Assembly (NCBI GenBank): GCA_963676435.2
Contig: CAXXOZ010000013.1
Coordinates: 136,252-200,251, forward strand
DNA: 64,000 nt
Direction: 5' to 3'
Source of the DNA: CAXXOZ01 sp963676435
Lineage (GTDB): Bacteria; Bacillota; Clostridia; Lachnospirales; Lachnospiraceae
Shown here: positions 34,502 through 42,029 of the stretch, piece after piece
Layout of the letters: each line of letters begins with the position of its first letter
How positions within the stretch are numbered: position 1 is the stretch's first letter
Made by a program: the position numbers and the translations under genes
Notes under the pieces: generated by a model
Database searches by the model: none
Seen by the model: only the letters and a program-made list of their open reading frames with translations
What the model was told of the DNA's origin: nothing

Positions 34502-34813
34502 TTATTTCATTTTAATATCGATATGAACACCTGCTGGCATTTCCAATCTGGATAATGCATCAACTGTTTTTTGGCTTGGTGTCATAATATCAATGAGTCT
34601 TTTGTGAGTTCTTTGTTCAAACTGTTCTCTTGAATCTTTGTACTTATGAACAGCTCTTAGGATTGTAACCACTTCCTTTTTAGTAGGTAATGGTACAGGC
34701 CCGCTCACCTGTGCTCCTGTTTTCTTTACAGTTTCGATAATTTTTGCTGCTGACTGATCTACTAATTTGTGATCATAAGCTTTTAATGTGATTCTCATTA
34801 CTTGATTTGCCAT
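34502..34813 (-). CDS. rpsJ: 30S ribosomal protein S10
   Basis: 103 residues from the ATG at 34813, preceded by AAGGAGG; the frame is open 36 codons further upstream but that stretch is part of the leader RNA and is not conserved. S10 acts in the small-subunit head and in NusB-dependent antitermination. Motifs: MRITLKAYDHKLVDQSAAKI and SREQFEQRTHKRLIDI. First gene of the supercluster; rpsL, rpsG and the elongation factor genes are not upstream. Confidence 0.97.
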   Translation of the reverse strand: MANQVMRITLKAYDHKLVDQSAAKIIETVKKTGAQVSGPVPLPTKKEVVTILRAVHKYKDSREQFEQRTHKRLIDIMTPSQKTVDALSRLEMPAGVHIDIKMK

Positions 34814-35077
34814 TAAAAAGTCGCCTCCTTTTCGCACTTTTATTAAGTACGACAAGCGGTGACTGTACACTCTTCCGTGTGTGTCGCAATAGTTAGAAAA
34901 AATAATAAGTGCTTTATGCACTCCTATGCTTCATCTTCACGTCGTTTCCACTCTATTGGTGGACCTTAAGTTTTGTACAGTGACTTGTCGCCAGTATTGT
35001 TATTGACATTCGCTCCACGGAAAACCTACATACACTACTGTAGCAACCTCTCGTTTCTACGCTATCAATGTCACAGT
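34814..35077 (-). ncRNA. Long structured 5' leader of the S10 operon
   Basis: About 265 nt between the predicted start and rpsJ. Domain 1 at the 5' end closes with TGACATT/AATGTCA (35004-35010/35067-35073). Domain 2 closes with two 7-bp stems, CGACAAG/CTTGTCG (34850-34856/34984-34990) and ACTGTAC/GTACAGT (34862-34868/34975-34981), and encloses three small hairpins (ACAC/GTGT, AGTGC/GCACT, CCAC/GTGG). The arrangement looks like a multibranched autoregulatory leader. I cannot match it to a named family. It accounts for most of the gene-free stretch 34814-35179; the promoter and a terminator account for the rest. Confidence 0.6.
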
Positions 35078-35083
35078 TCAATT

Positions 35084-35112
35084 AGTATACAATATCTGAA
35101 AGTAAAATGCAA
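35084..35112 (-). promoter_or_regulatory. Promoter of the S10-spc-alpha supercluster
   Basis: On the minus strand TTGCAT (35107-35112), a 17-bp spacer and TATACT (35084-35089), with the start expected near 35077. AT-rich sequence lies further upstream. Confidence 0.7.
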
Positions 35113-35124
35113 GTGCTTTTTTAA

Positions 35125-35155
35125 GAAAAAATAGCGCCGGTGTTACTGGCGCTAT
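35125..35155 (-). terminator. Terminator after the small-protein gene, before the S10 promoter
   Basis: On the minus strand ATAGCGCC and GGCGCTAT form a stem of 8 bp (35148-35155/35131-35138) and are followed by TTTTTTC. It insulates the ribosomal promoter from the methyltransferase transcript. Confidence 0.85.
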
Positions 35156-35179
35156 AATATAATGAAACAATATAAATGT

Positions 35180-35488
35180 TTAGGCTTTTTTTCCTGTAAA
35201 TTCAAAGCTTCCCATAGCATTTGCAGATGTCCCTTTAATTGTTCCATCAGCTAAAAGCTCACCATCTATTGTAAACTCTAAATTACCTATAGGTATCTTA
35301 ATTTTAAAAACATAGTGAAATTTATTTCCGTCAACACTTCCGTCATAAATATCTGTAGTTGCACCATTTCCTTTATCCATTACTGTTCCTGTCAATTCTG
35401 ACCCATTAACCGTTAAATCATGAACCGCAAACTGATCTCCCATAAAAGTATGAACTACCACATCCCATTTTCCTGCTAAATTACTCAT
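35180..35488 (-). CDS. Small beta-rich protein of unknown function
   Basis: 102 residues, no signal peptide and no membrane segment, so probably cytoplasmic. The pattern AGKWDVVVHTFMGDQF, DLTVNGSELTGTV, GNKFHYVFKIKIPIG, LEFTIDGELLADGTIKGTS, GSFEFTGKKA is a series of alternating beta strands and turns, like a small lipocalin or beta-sandwich. It lies 24 bp after the UroD-type methyltransferase and shares its terminator, so a role beside that enzyme is possible. I do not recognise the family. Confidence 0.75.
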   Translation of the reverse strand: MSNLAGKWDVVVHTFMGDQFAVHDLTVNGSELTGTVMDKGNGATTDIYDGSVDGNKFHYVFKIKIPIGNLEFTIDGELLADGTIKGTSANAMGSFEFTGKKA

Positions 35489-35512
35489 TGTAAAACCTCC
35501 TATAATATTTTT

Positions 35513-36472
35513 TTATTTGTATACGCCGTACTTTTTACCTTCGTCATCAATTATTGAATCCACTCCAGGAATTACCGAGAACATAACTGATGAGGAAGCC
35601 ATTAAATCACCATCTTTACCAAGGATATCTATTGTTCTTCTAACTTCTGCTCTTATAGCTTCTTCAGGTGTTCCTGGAATATCTGTTACCTGAGGATCTA
35701 TTCCTCCAGCAAATACAATTCTTCCACCATATAATTCTTTCATTTTTGCCCAATCATTGTTTGGAGCAACTGCGTGCCATGAATCAACACCAATTTCAAT
35801 TAAATCTTCAACTATAGGAGCAATAACTCCACATGAGTGATGCATATAATACATTCCTAACTCGTGGCATTTTTCAACCATTCTTCTTTCTGGCTCTTTG
35901 TAATATTTTCTCCATAAGTCAGGAGATAAGAACATGTCTAACTGGTTGCCCCAGTCATCATGCATCATTACAAAATCTGCATCCATATATTTCTTTATAT
36001 ATTCAAACTGTTCTATTCTGTAGTCTGCATAAGCATTTACATATTCAGCATAAGCTTCTTCATCATCGTATAATGCGCATAATCCGTTTTCAAATCCCAT
36101 CATTGAGTTAATTCTTTCGAATGCACCCATATTCCCAACAGTATAGCCCATTTTTTCTTCTTTTTCTTGCCACATTGCTTTTGTTCTAGCTGCAATCGCA
36201 TCCCAGTCTAAGTCTTTACAGCTCGGGAATTTTATATGCTCTTTCCACTCTGAAATATCATCAAATAACTCCTGCCCTGGAACAACATGTGTCATCAGAT
36301 TAACATCTTCTCCTAGTGCCCATTCGAGCCCAAACCAGTCTGGTCCATTTTGAAACAATGGTCTGTCATTTATTTCTGGTGTTATTAACATTTGTGCTGC
36401 TGAATTAATCATTGGCACCCAATTAGGTTTTTTATGCTCCCAAACGAGCTTCATATTTTCTCTTTCAGTCAT
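35513..36472 (-). CDS. Uroporphyrinogen decarboxylase-fold methyltransferase (corrinoid-related type)
   Basis: 319 residues from the ATG at 36472, which follows GGAGGTAGTAAG; upstream in-frame codons lie over the LysR terminator. The URO-D fold family includes true HemE and the MtaA/CmuA-type methyltransferases that move methyl groups between corrinoid proteins and thiols. The HemE start motif is missing, whereas the zinc-type HxC (HHSCG, about residue 217) is present, so methyltransfer is the better guess. The expected third ligand Cys near the C-terminus seems replaced (GDLMASSSVMFS). The DUF1638 and LysR genes alongside support a methyl-metabolism role. Substrate unknown. Confidence 0.8.
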   Translation of the reverse strand: MTERENMKLVWEHKKPNWVPMINSAAQMLITPEINDRPLFQNGPDWFGLEWALGEDVNLMTHVVPGQELFDDISEWKEHIKFPSCKDLDWDAIAARTKAMWQEKEEKMGYTVGNMGAFERINSMMGFENGLCALYDDEEAYAEYVNAYADYRIEQFEYIKKYMDADFVMMHDDWGNQLDMFLSPDLWRKYYKEPERRMVEKCHELGMYYMHHSCGVIAPIVEDLIEIGVDSWHAVAPNNDWAKMKELYGGRIVFAGGIDPQVTDIPGTPEEAIRAEVRRTIDILGKDGDLMASSSVMFSVIPGVDSIIDDEGKKYGVYK

Positions 36473-36531
36473 CTTACTACCTCCAAATTCTTTTATGGTT
36501 TCATTATAATTATTTATTCCGATAAAGAGAA

Positions 36532-36580
36532 ACAAAAAAAAGTTCAACATTATTAACCTACGGTTGATAATGTTGAACTT
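36532..36580 (-). terminator. Strong terminator formed by the 3' end of the lysR coding sequence
   Basis: On the minus strand a 19-bp stem with one mismatch (arms 36562-36580 and 36540-36558, loop 3 nt) is followed by a run of eight T. The 5' arm lies inside lysR and encodes its last residues (KVQHYQP). It separates lysR from the UroD-type gene, 60 bp downstream. Confidence 0.88.
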
Positions 36581-37463
36581 TTCCATCTTTACCTAACTCT
36601 TTAGCTATGATCTCCATTATATCTTTTAATATTTTATTGGGATTATCACCTTTATAAACACACATTGTCCTAAAGTAAAACTTTAAACTTTCTGGTAAAT
36701 CAATATATTTAAAATCTGTTTTATACATATCATTAAACATTTTAGGAAAGACTGCGTAATCTCTTCCAAGTTCTAAAGTTGCTAACATAGAATCAAAGTC
36801 TTGGCTGTAATGCCGTTTCTTTGCATTTATATTATTATAGAAGCTATTAAACTCATATGGAGTATTTTTTTCAAGTAATAGTATTGTTTCTTCTTCCATT
36901 TCTGCTTTTGTTATTTCTTTGCGATTTGCCCATTTATGCTGGGGCGAAATAACAATCTGGGCAGGCATAGTTTTTAAATTAACTCTTTCAAACTCTTTCC
37001 AATCCTCAAAGTCATGAGCATTTGTAATTGCCAAGTCTATTTTCTTTTCTATAAGAAGGGTCTTTATCATTTCCACACTATTTGAAAATATTTGAATTTC
37101 TAGCTTCGGATACTTTTTCGCTATAAGGTTAACTACTTCCATAACTATTTCATTTTTTGGCAGAGCAGTAAAAAAACCTATTTTAAGTAAATTGCTTTTT
37201 TCTATTATAAAACTTTCTACTTCTTGATATGCTGTTTCCATTTCTTCTTTTACTTTTAGAAATTTCCCTTTGCAAAACTCCCCAATCTCTGTGAGTCTAA
37301 CATTTCTAGTTGTTCTTTCAAACAGCTTTGCTCCCAGCTCCTCCTCTAAAATAAAAATTTGCTTTGTTAGGGCTTGAGGAGAAATAAATAGTTCTTCCGC
37401 TGCTTTTGTATAATTTAATTTTTCAGCTAATACCAGAAAATATTCAACTCTTCTAAATTCCAT
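36558..37463 (-). CDS. LysR-family transcriptional regulator
   Basis: 301 residues. The N-terminal winged helix (about 1-60: MEFRRVEYFLVLAEKLNYTKAAEELFISPQALTKQIFILEEELG) is typical of LTTRs, followed by a two-lobed effector domain (about 90-290). It lies between the DUF1638 gene (20 bp upstream) and the UroD-type gene (downstream after a terminator), all on one strand. This co-directional arrangement differs from the divergent one usual for LysR regulators. It probably controls the neighbouring methyltransferase gene; the inducer is unknown. Confidence 0.9.
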   Translation of the reverse strand: MEFRRVEYFLVLAEKLNYTKAAEELFISPQALTKQIFILEEELGAKLFERTTRNVRLTEIGEFCKGKFLKVKEEMETAYQEVESFIIEKSNLLKIGFFTALPKNEIVMEVVNLIAKKYPKLEIQIFSNSVEMIKTLLIEKKIDLAITNAHDFEDWKEFERVNLKTMPAQIVISPQHKWANRKEITKAEMEEETILLLEKNTPYEFNSFYNNINAKKRHYSQDFDSMLATLELGRDYAVFPKMFNDMYKTDFKYIDLPESLKFYFRTMCVYKGDNPNKILKDIMEIIAKELGKDGKVQHYQP

Positions 37464-37483
37464 AATTTTTACATCCTCGTTTT

Positions 37484-38149
37484 TTATACCAGTAAAACTT
37501 CTTCACTCTTTATAGTTGAATTTGGTTGTATCTTTTTAAATCTTTCTAAATCCCAAGGTCCATTTATAAGATCAACTATATATTCTATTGATGCTAATAT
37601 TTTTTCAAGTTCTAGATTGAATGTTTCGCTAATAATTCTTGATTCTTTAAAAGTTTTTTCAAAATCATATGCACCTGTTTCTAAAATACCTAATTTTTTA
37701 TATCCTGACAACATCACCTCGAATATTTCATCGGCTATGTCTTCACCATACTCATCTACTGCATACTTATATTCAACCCATATATTTCTTTCTCCATCAA
37801 GCCAGCCCTGAGTTAAAAACAGAGTTCCTGCCTTTTCCATTATTTCTTTTCTTCTTTCCATGGAACCTAAAAGTAAAGAAATGCAATCATCCACTTTTGG
37901 AACAATCACTTCAAAGTTTCCTATAGTTAATCCATTTAAGTATCCACCACAGTATCCTAAACATAATAAAACTCTTCCATACTGTGATCCAACTTTATTT
38001 AACTCTTCCTGTACTTTATCATGAAGTTTACTTGTAGAATTATGAAGTCCTGACGGAAGCCAAATGACATCTATCTTTTTATTAACAATATTCAAAGCCA
38101 TTTCAAGCTCTTTTTCAATTGTTTTACAAGCTATTATCAATTCGTTCAT
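37484..38149 (-). CDS. DUF1638 family protein
   Basis: 221 residues from the ATG at 38149, which has AGGAGA upstream. The pattern LIIACKTIEKELEMAL, DVIWLPSGLHN, VLLCLGYCGGYLNGL, VPKVDDCISLLLGS and LTQGWLDGE is that of DUF1638, a family seen in methanogens and acetogenic or amine-using anaerobes, often near corrinoid methyltransferase genes. Conserved Cys/His/Asp residues (CK, LGYCGG, DDC) suggest a metal or cofactor site. Cytoplasmic. First gene of the group with lysR; biochemical role unestablished. Confidence 0.85.
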   Translation of the reverse strand: MNELIIACKTIEKELEMALNIVNKKIDVIWLPSGLHNSTSKLHDKVQEELNKVGSQYGRVLLCLGYCGGYLNGLTIGNFEVIVPKVDDCISLLLGSMERRKEIMEKAGTLFLTQGWLDGERNIWVEYKYAVDEYGEDIADEIFEVMLSGYKKLGILETGAYDFEKTFKESRIISETFNLELEKILASIEYIVDLINGPWDLERFKKIQPNSTIKSEEVLLV

Positions 38150-38171
38150 TAAAAAATCTCCTATGAAATTC

Positions 38172-38200
38172 ATTATAATACACTATTTAATCCATGTACA
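38172..38200 (-). promoter_or_regulatory. Promoter of the DUF1638-lysR transcript
   Basis: On the minus strand TGTACA (38195-38200), a 17-bp spacer and TATAAT (38172-38177); the -10 box is exact and the -35 weak. The start is expected about 17 nt before the ATG at 38149. Confidence 0.5.
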
Positions 38201-38256
38201 CATTCCTGTTCAAAAAATGTTAATAAAATTTTGTAGATTTAAAACTGTTTTTATTT

Positions 38257-38262
38257 TATAAT
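38257..38262 (+). promoter_or_regulatory. -10 element of the diguanylate cyclase gene
   Basis: TATAAT lies immediately before an in-frame ATG at 38263. Transcription would begin near 38269, after that ATG, which argues for the downstream TTG at 38299 (RBS AAAGGGG) as the real start. No good -35 box was found at 17 bp. Confidence 0.45.
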
Positions 38263-38298
38263 ATGTTTATAAAAGTCATACTGCAAAGGGGTTTTAAT

Positions 38299-39917
38299 TT
38301 GAAATTCAATAAAAGTCGCGAATGTACATGGTCTTTTATCGTCGGCATTATAATTTTTGTTATAATGCTTCTAATTTCTTTGTTCTCAGAATATGAATCC
38401 GTAACTATTGTAAATGAAAGATTAAACAGTTTTAATGAAGGATGGACTTATAATGATAAATCCATAAGCCTTCCTTTAGATTTAGATTCTAAAAAAGACA
38501 GTCAAATCACCATAAAAAACAGACTTCCTGAATTACGGGACGGAAGCAATCTTTTCTTTTATTCTGAAAACAATGATATATGTATTTATATAGAAGAAAC
38601 ACTAATCTACGATTTCGGAACCAATACTGATTATTTGTTTAGTGACAACCCTGGTTTTTCATACCATATAATCCCTATCCAAAAGCCAAGTGAAGGTAAA
38701 GAAATAACTCTTCAATTTACATATAAAACAAATGCATCTGCTGGTTTTATACCTTCTTTTGCTATTGGTAATACCGGGGCTGTTTATCAAAAAATCATTT
38801 CTGAGAATGTTTTTTACATAATTTCTGCTTCATTGATATTGGTAACTTCTATTTTCTTTATTTTTCAGTCACTATTATTGTATAAAAAAGTTGAAAATGT
38901 AAAGGGTATTTTCTATTTAGGAATATGTGGAATTATTTTTGCATCACTAATACTTGCAAATTCAGGTATTTGGCAGTTTTTTGGTGGTAATTCATTCTTT
39001 ATGTACTATTCATCTTCTTTGGTTATTATGTTGTTACCTTTAGCTTTTTTGTTAAGCGTTAGAAATTTAATCAAAATTAAAAACTTTTGTGTTTTTGATT
39101 CAATTATAATTATTTCCTTACTAAATATAATAGTATCCACAATTCTTGAGATAACAGGTACTTTAACCTTTGCAGATAGTATAATATCAAGTCATTTTAT
39201 AAACATTGCATCTGTTTTTGCAGTTTATTATGTATTACTCATTAAAAAAGTAGACTGTATCAAAACCTTAAAATATGGTCTGATTCTCTTTTCTACAAGT
39301 ATATTAATAGATGTTTCATTAAGGTTATTCATATTAGACGCCCGTCCTTTCATTTCTATTGTAGGGATAATTATCTTCTTATTTTTTATAGGTAAAAAGG
39401 TTCTTGACCAAATGAGTGAGGAGATTATAGAAGGCAAAAGATATAAGGATATGGCCTACCATGATGCACTAACAGGAGCATATACTTTAATGGCGTTAAA
39501 TGAAAACATTGAAACTTTAGAAAAAGAATGTAATTACGGTGTAGCAATTTTTGATTTAAATAATCTAAAATATTACAATGATAAATTCGGTCACTCCGTA
39601 GGAGATTATATAATTAGCACCGCAGTCGAAATACTATATAGGGCATTTAATAAGTATAAGTATGTTTATCGAACAGGAGGAGATGAATTTTTAATCGTAA
39701 TGCCTGATGTAAAAGAAGATGAATTTAAAGTTGCTATAAATAAACTTACTGATTTGCAAAGGCTGCAAGCACAAGGAAGGTAATAAGCGGAGAAAGTATT
39801 GTAATTGATATTGCCTATGGTTTTGCTATTTGTAATAACGAATCCTTTGATGCTGTAAAGGAAAAGGCTGATTTATCAATGTATTCTAATAAGGAAGATT
39901 CAAAAACTAGTAATTGA
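38299..39917 (+). CDS. Membrane diguanylate cyclase with extracellular sensor and 7TM region (one frameshift)
   Basis: About 539 residues after allowing one missing base. Start taken as TTG at 38299 with RBS AAAGGGG. Order: membrane segment (about 7-28), an extracellular beta-rich sensor (about 30-170), seven or so membrane helices (about 175-385) and a GGDEF domain with intact TGGDEF. The RxxD inhibitory site is not visible before it. The frame breaks at 39753-39755, where TTT would have to be TTTT; beyond it the GGDEF domain continues (KADLSMYSNK) to a stop at 39917. Makes cyclic di-GMP in response to an external signal; the signal is unknown. Confidence 0.82.
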
Positions 39918-39972
39918 CTAAAATATAAATCATAAGTATAATTTTTTCTATGTTAGTTTGAAAGGATAAGAT

Positions 39973-40833
39973 ATGTGGATAGCAGATAATTGGAAAGATT
40001 ACGAAGTCTTAGATACTTCAAAGGGAGAAAAACTTGAGCGTTGGGGCAACTACATTTTAGCAAGACCTGATCCACAGGTTATTTGGAATACAAAAAAGGA
40101 AAACCCTTATTGGAAAAAATTAAACGCAAGATACCATAGAAGTAAAAAAGGCGGTGGCGAGTGGGAGTTTTTTGACTTACCAGAGCAATGGCAGATATCA
40201 TATGATAAATTAACATTCAACTTAAAACCTTTTAGCTTTAAGCATACTGGTTTATTTCCTGAGCAGGCAGCTAACTGGGATTGGTTTTCAAATAAAATTT
40301 CTAAAGCAAAAAGAAAAATAAAAGTCTTAAATCTTTTTGCATATACAGGTGGAGCTACACTTGCTGCGGCCGCAGCAGGAGCTAGTGTGACTCATGTAGA
40401 CGCTTCTAAAGGTATGGTCAATTGGGCAAAAGAAAATGCTGTTTCTTCTGGTCTAAAAGAAGCACCTATTAGATGGTTAGTCGATGATTGTGTGAAATTT
40501 GTCGAAAGAGAAATCCGAAGAGGCAATAAATATGACGGAATCATCATGGATCCCCCTTCATATGGTCGAGGGCCAGGAGGCGAAATCTGGAAAATCGAGG
40601 AAAGTATACATTCTTTTATTAAGCTATGCTCTAACTTATTATCAGAAAATCCTTTATTTTTCTTAGTCAATTCATACACAACAGGTCTGGCACCGTCTGT
40701 CCTTACATATATGCTAGAAATAGAAGTTTCTAAAAAGTATGGTGGTAAAACCCTTTCTGATGAATTAGGGCTTCCTATAAAAGAAAATGGACTAATTTTA
40801 CCTTGTGGAGCTTCTGGCAGGTGGGAAATATAA
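39973..40833 (+). CDS. Class I SAM-dependent methyltransferase, RlmI/RlmK-like
   Basis: 286 residues. A Rossmann-type methyltransferase with the SAM loop VLNLFAYTGGATLAAAAAG (about 116-134), acidic strand end HVDASKGM and catalytic motif DPPSYGRG (about 194-201), the pattern of 23S rRNA cytosine-C5 methyltransferases of the COG1092 type. It lacks the N-terminal PUA domain of RlmI. Likely an rRNA methyltransferase; substrate base not determined. RBS AAAGGA precedes ATG. A single-gene unit between the cyclase and the sigma factor. Confidence 0.85.
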   Translation: MWIADNWKDYEVLDTSKGEKLERWGNYILARPDPQVIWNTKKENPYWKKLNARYHRSKKGGGEWEFFDLPEQWQISYDKLTFNLKPFSFKHTGLFPEQAANWDWFSNKISKAKRKIKVLNLFAYTGGATLAAAAAGASVTHVDASKGMVNWAKENAVSSGLKEAPIRWLVDDCVKFVEREIRRGNKYDGIIMDPPSYGRGPGGEIWKIEESIHSFIKLCSNLLSENPLFFLVNSYTTGLAPSVLTYMLEIEVSKKYGGKTLSDELGLPIKENGLILPCGASGRWEI

Positions 40834-40895
40834 TATTTGTTATATTTTGATTTTTAATGTATTATTACTTAATAATAAAAAATTATTTATTTTTT

Positions 40896-40924
40896 TTGCA
40901 AGGTTTTATTAAAACCCGTGTATA
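40896..40924 (+). promoter_or_regulatory. Promoter of the sigma/fab operon with a palindrome filling the spacer
   Basis: TTGCAA (40896-40901), a 17-bp spacer and TGTATA (40919-40924). The spacer contains a perfect 15-bp dyad GGTTTTATTAAAACC (40902-40916) that would block polymerase if bound by a repressor. Fatty acid regulators FabT and FapR have AT-rich dyads of other sequence, so the binding protein is not identified. Confidence 0.5.
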
Positions 40925-40963
40925 AGTATTATAGAGGATTTATTTCCGGGAAGGAGATTCTCA

Positions 40964-41530
40964 TTGAGTGACGAAAAAATTTTGAAGTTATTGCAAGCTC
41001 AAAATGAAGAAGGAATAACTGCAATAGCTGATAAATATGAAAAACTTCTTAAGTATGTAGCATCTAATATTTTAGGTGATAGAACTAGAGATATTGAGGA
41101 GTGTGTAAATGACACATATTATAAAATTTGGAAAAACTCAAACAACTTCGATTTTAATAAAGCTTCCCTCAAAACTTATTTAAAAGTGATTGTTCGAAAT
41201 ACAGCCCTTAATAAATTAAGGGAGTTAAAAAAGTCGGAGCCAGAAGTAAACTCTCAAGATTATGGGAGTCTTTTGGAAAATTATTCTGATTACTGTAATA
41301 ATCCAGAAAAAAAAGCTCTGGATAAAGAAAATATTAAGTTATTAGAAGATGTAATGTCTGAACTTAATAAAAAAGACCGAGAACTGCTACTTAGAAGATA
41401 TTTTTATCTTCAAAGTTCAAAAGATATTTCTGAAAAGATGGGAATGTCCATAAATGCAATTGATTCAAAACTGTCAAGATTGAGAGTCAGAATTAAAGAT
41501 GAATTCGAAAGGAGAACTACAAATGAATGA
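40964..41530 (+). CDS. RNA polymerase sigma factor, ECF-like sigma-70 family (TTG start)
   Basis: 188 residues from TTG at 40964, which has GGAAGGAGA upstream. Region 2 (about 15-90: ECVNDTYYKIWKNSNNFDFNKASLKTYLKVIVRNTALNKLRE) and region 4 (about 125-185: LNKKDRELLLRRYFYLQSSKDISEKMGMSINAIDSKLSRLR) are both clear; region 3 is absent. It overlaps the following small membrane protein gene by 8 bp, the usual sigma/anti-sigma layout, and heads the fatty acid operon. It may control the operon or membrane-stress genes elsewhere. Confidence 0.88.
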   Translation: MSDEKILKLLQAQNEEGITAIADKYEKLLKYVASNILGDRTRDIEECVNDTYYKIWKNSNNFDFNKASLKTYLKVIVRNTALNKLRELKKSEPEVNSQDYGSLLENYSDYCNNPEKKALDKENIKLLEDVMSELNKKDRELLLRRYFYLQSSKDISEKMGMSINAIDSKLSRLRVRIKDEFERRTTNE

Positions 41531-41762
41531 ATGTTTATTGGTTGACATGATGGGTGAGTTAAGCCCTGAAGTTTTTGAAAGTGACAATATCGAAAAAGAT
41601 GTTGATGAGAAATTATTTAAACTTGAAAAACCCTTTGTTAACGCAAAAGCAGCAAAAATATTGGTAGGCGTGACAGCAGGATCAATAGTTGCAACAGCAG
41701 GAATATTATTAGCAGTAAAATTTCACAGACATAGTTTCAAATTGTCAGTAATACAAAAATAA
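41523..41762 (+). CDS. Small single-span membrane protein, putative anti-sigma partner
   Basis: 79 residues from the ATG at 41523, with AAAGGAG upstream, overlapping the sigma gene by 8 bp. The cytoplasmic half is acidic (MGELSPEVFESDNIEKDVDEKL) and one membrane helix follows at about 47-67 (ILVGVTAGSIVATAGILLAV), ending with a short basic tail. Position and shape suggest a membrane-bound partner that holds the sigma factor, but no known anti-sigma domain is recognisable in so short a protein. Confidence 0.7.
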   Translation: MNECLLVDMMGELSPEVFESDNIEKDVDEKLFKLEKPFVNAKAAKILVGVTAGSIVATAGILLAVKFHRHSFKLSVIQK

Positions 41763-41793
41763 AAATAAATTTAAAAAAGAGAGGTTACAAAAA

Positions 41794-42021
41794 ATGACTG
41801 AAAAAATTATTAAACTTATGGCGGACAAACTTAGCTTAGACGAAAGCACAATAACTCCAGATGCGAGCATCAAAGACGATTTAGGTGTTGATTCACTTGA
41901 TTTATTTGAATTAATCATTGCTCTTGAAGAAGAATTTGAAATCGAAATTCCTCAAGAAGATGTTATGGAAATCAACACAGTAAACGAAATTGTTGAATAC
42001 CTAAACAAAAAAGGTGTCTAG
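41794..42021 (+). CDS. acpP: Acyl carrier protein
   Basis: 75 residues, acidic. The phosphopantetheine attachment Ser34 is in the motif GVDSLD. It carries growing acyl chains between the Fab enzymes. Lies at the head of the enzyme genes, 31 bp after the small membrane protein and 8 bp before fabK. Confidence 0.97.
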   Translation: MTEKIIKLMADKLSLDESTITPDASIKDDLGVDSLDLFELIIALEEEFEIEIPQEDVMEINTVNEIVEYLNKKGV

Positions 42022-42029
42022 GAGGAAAT

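Noticed and set aside
34814..34921. N-terminal extension of S10 by 36 codons
   Set aside because: The extension falls in the structured leader and S10 is normally about 102 residues; the ATG at 34813 has a strong RBS.
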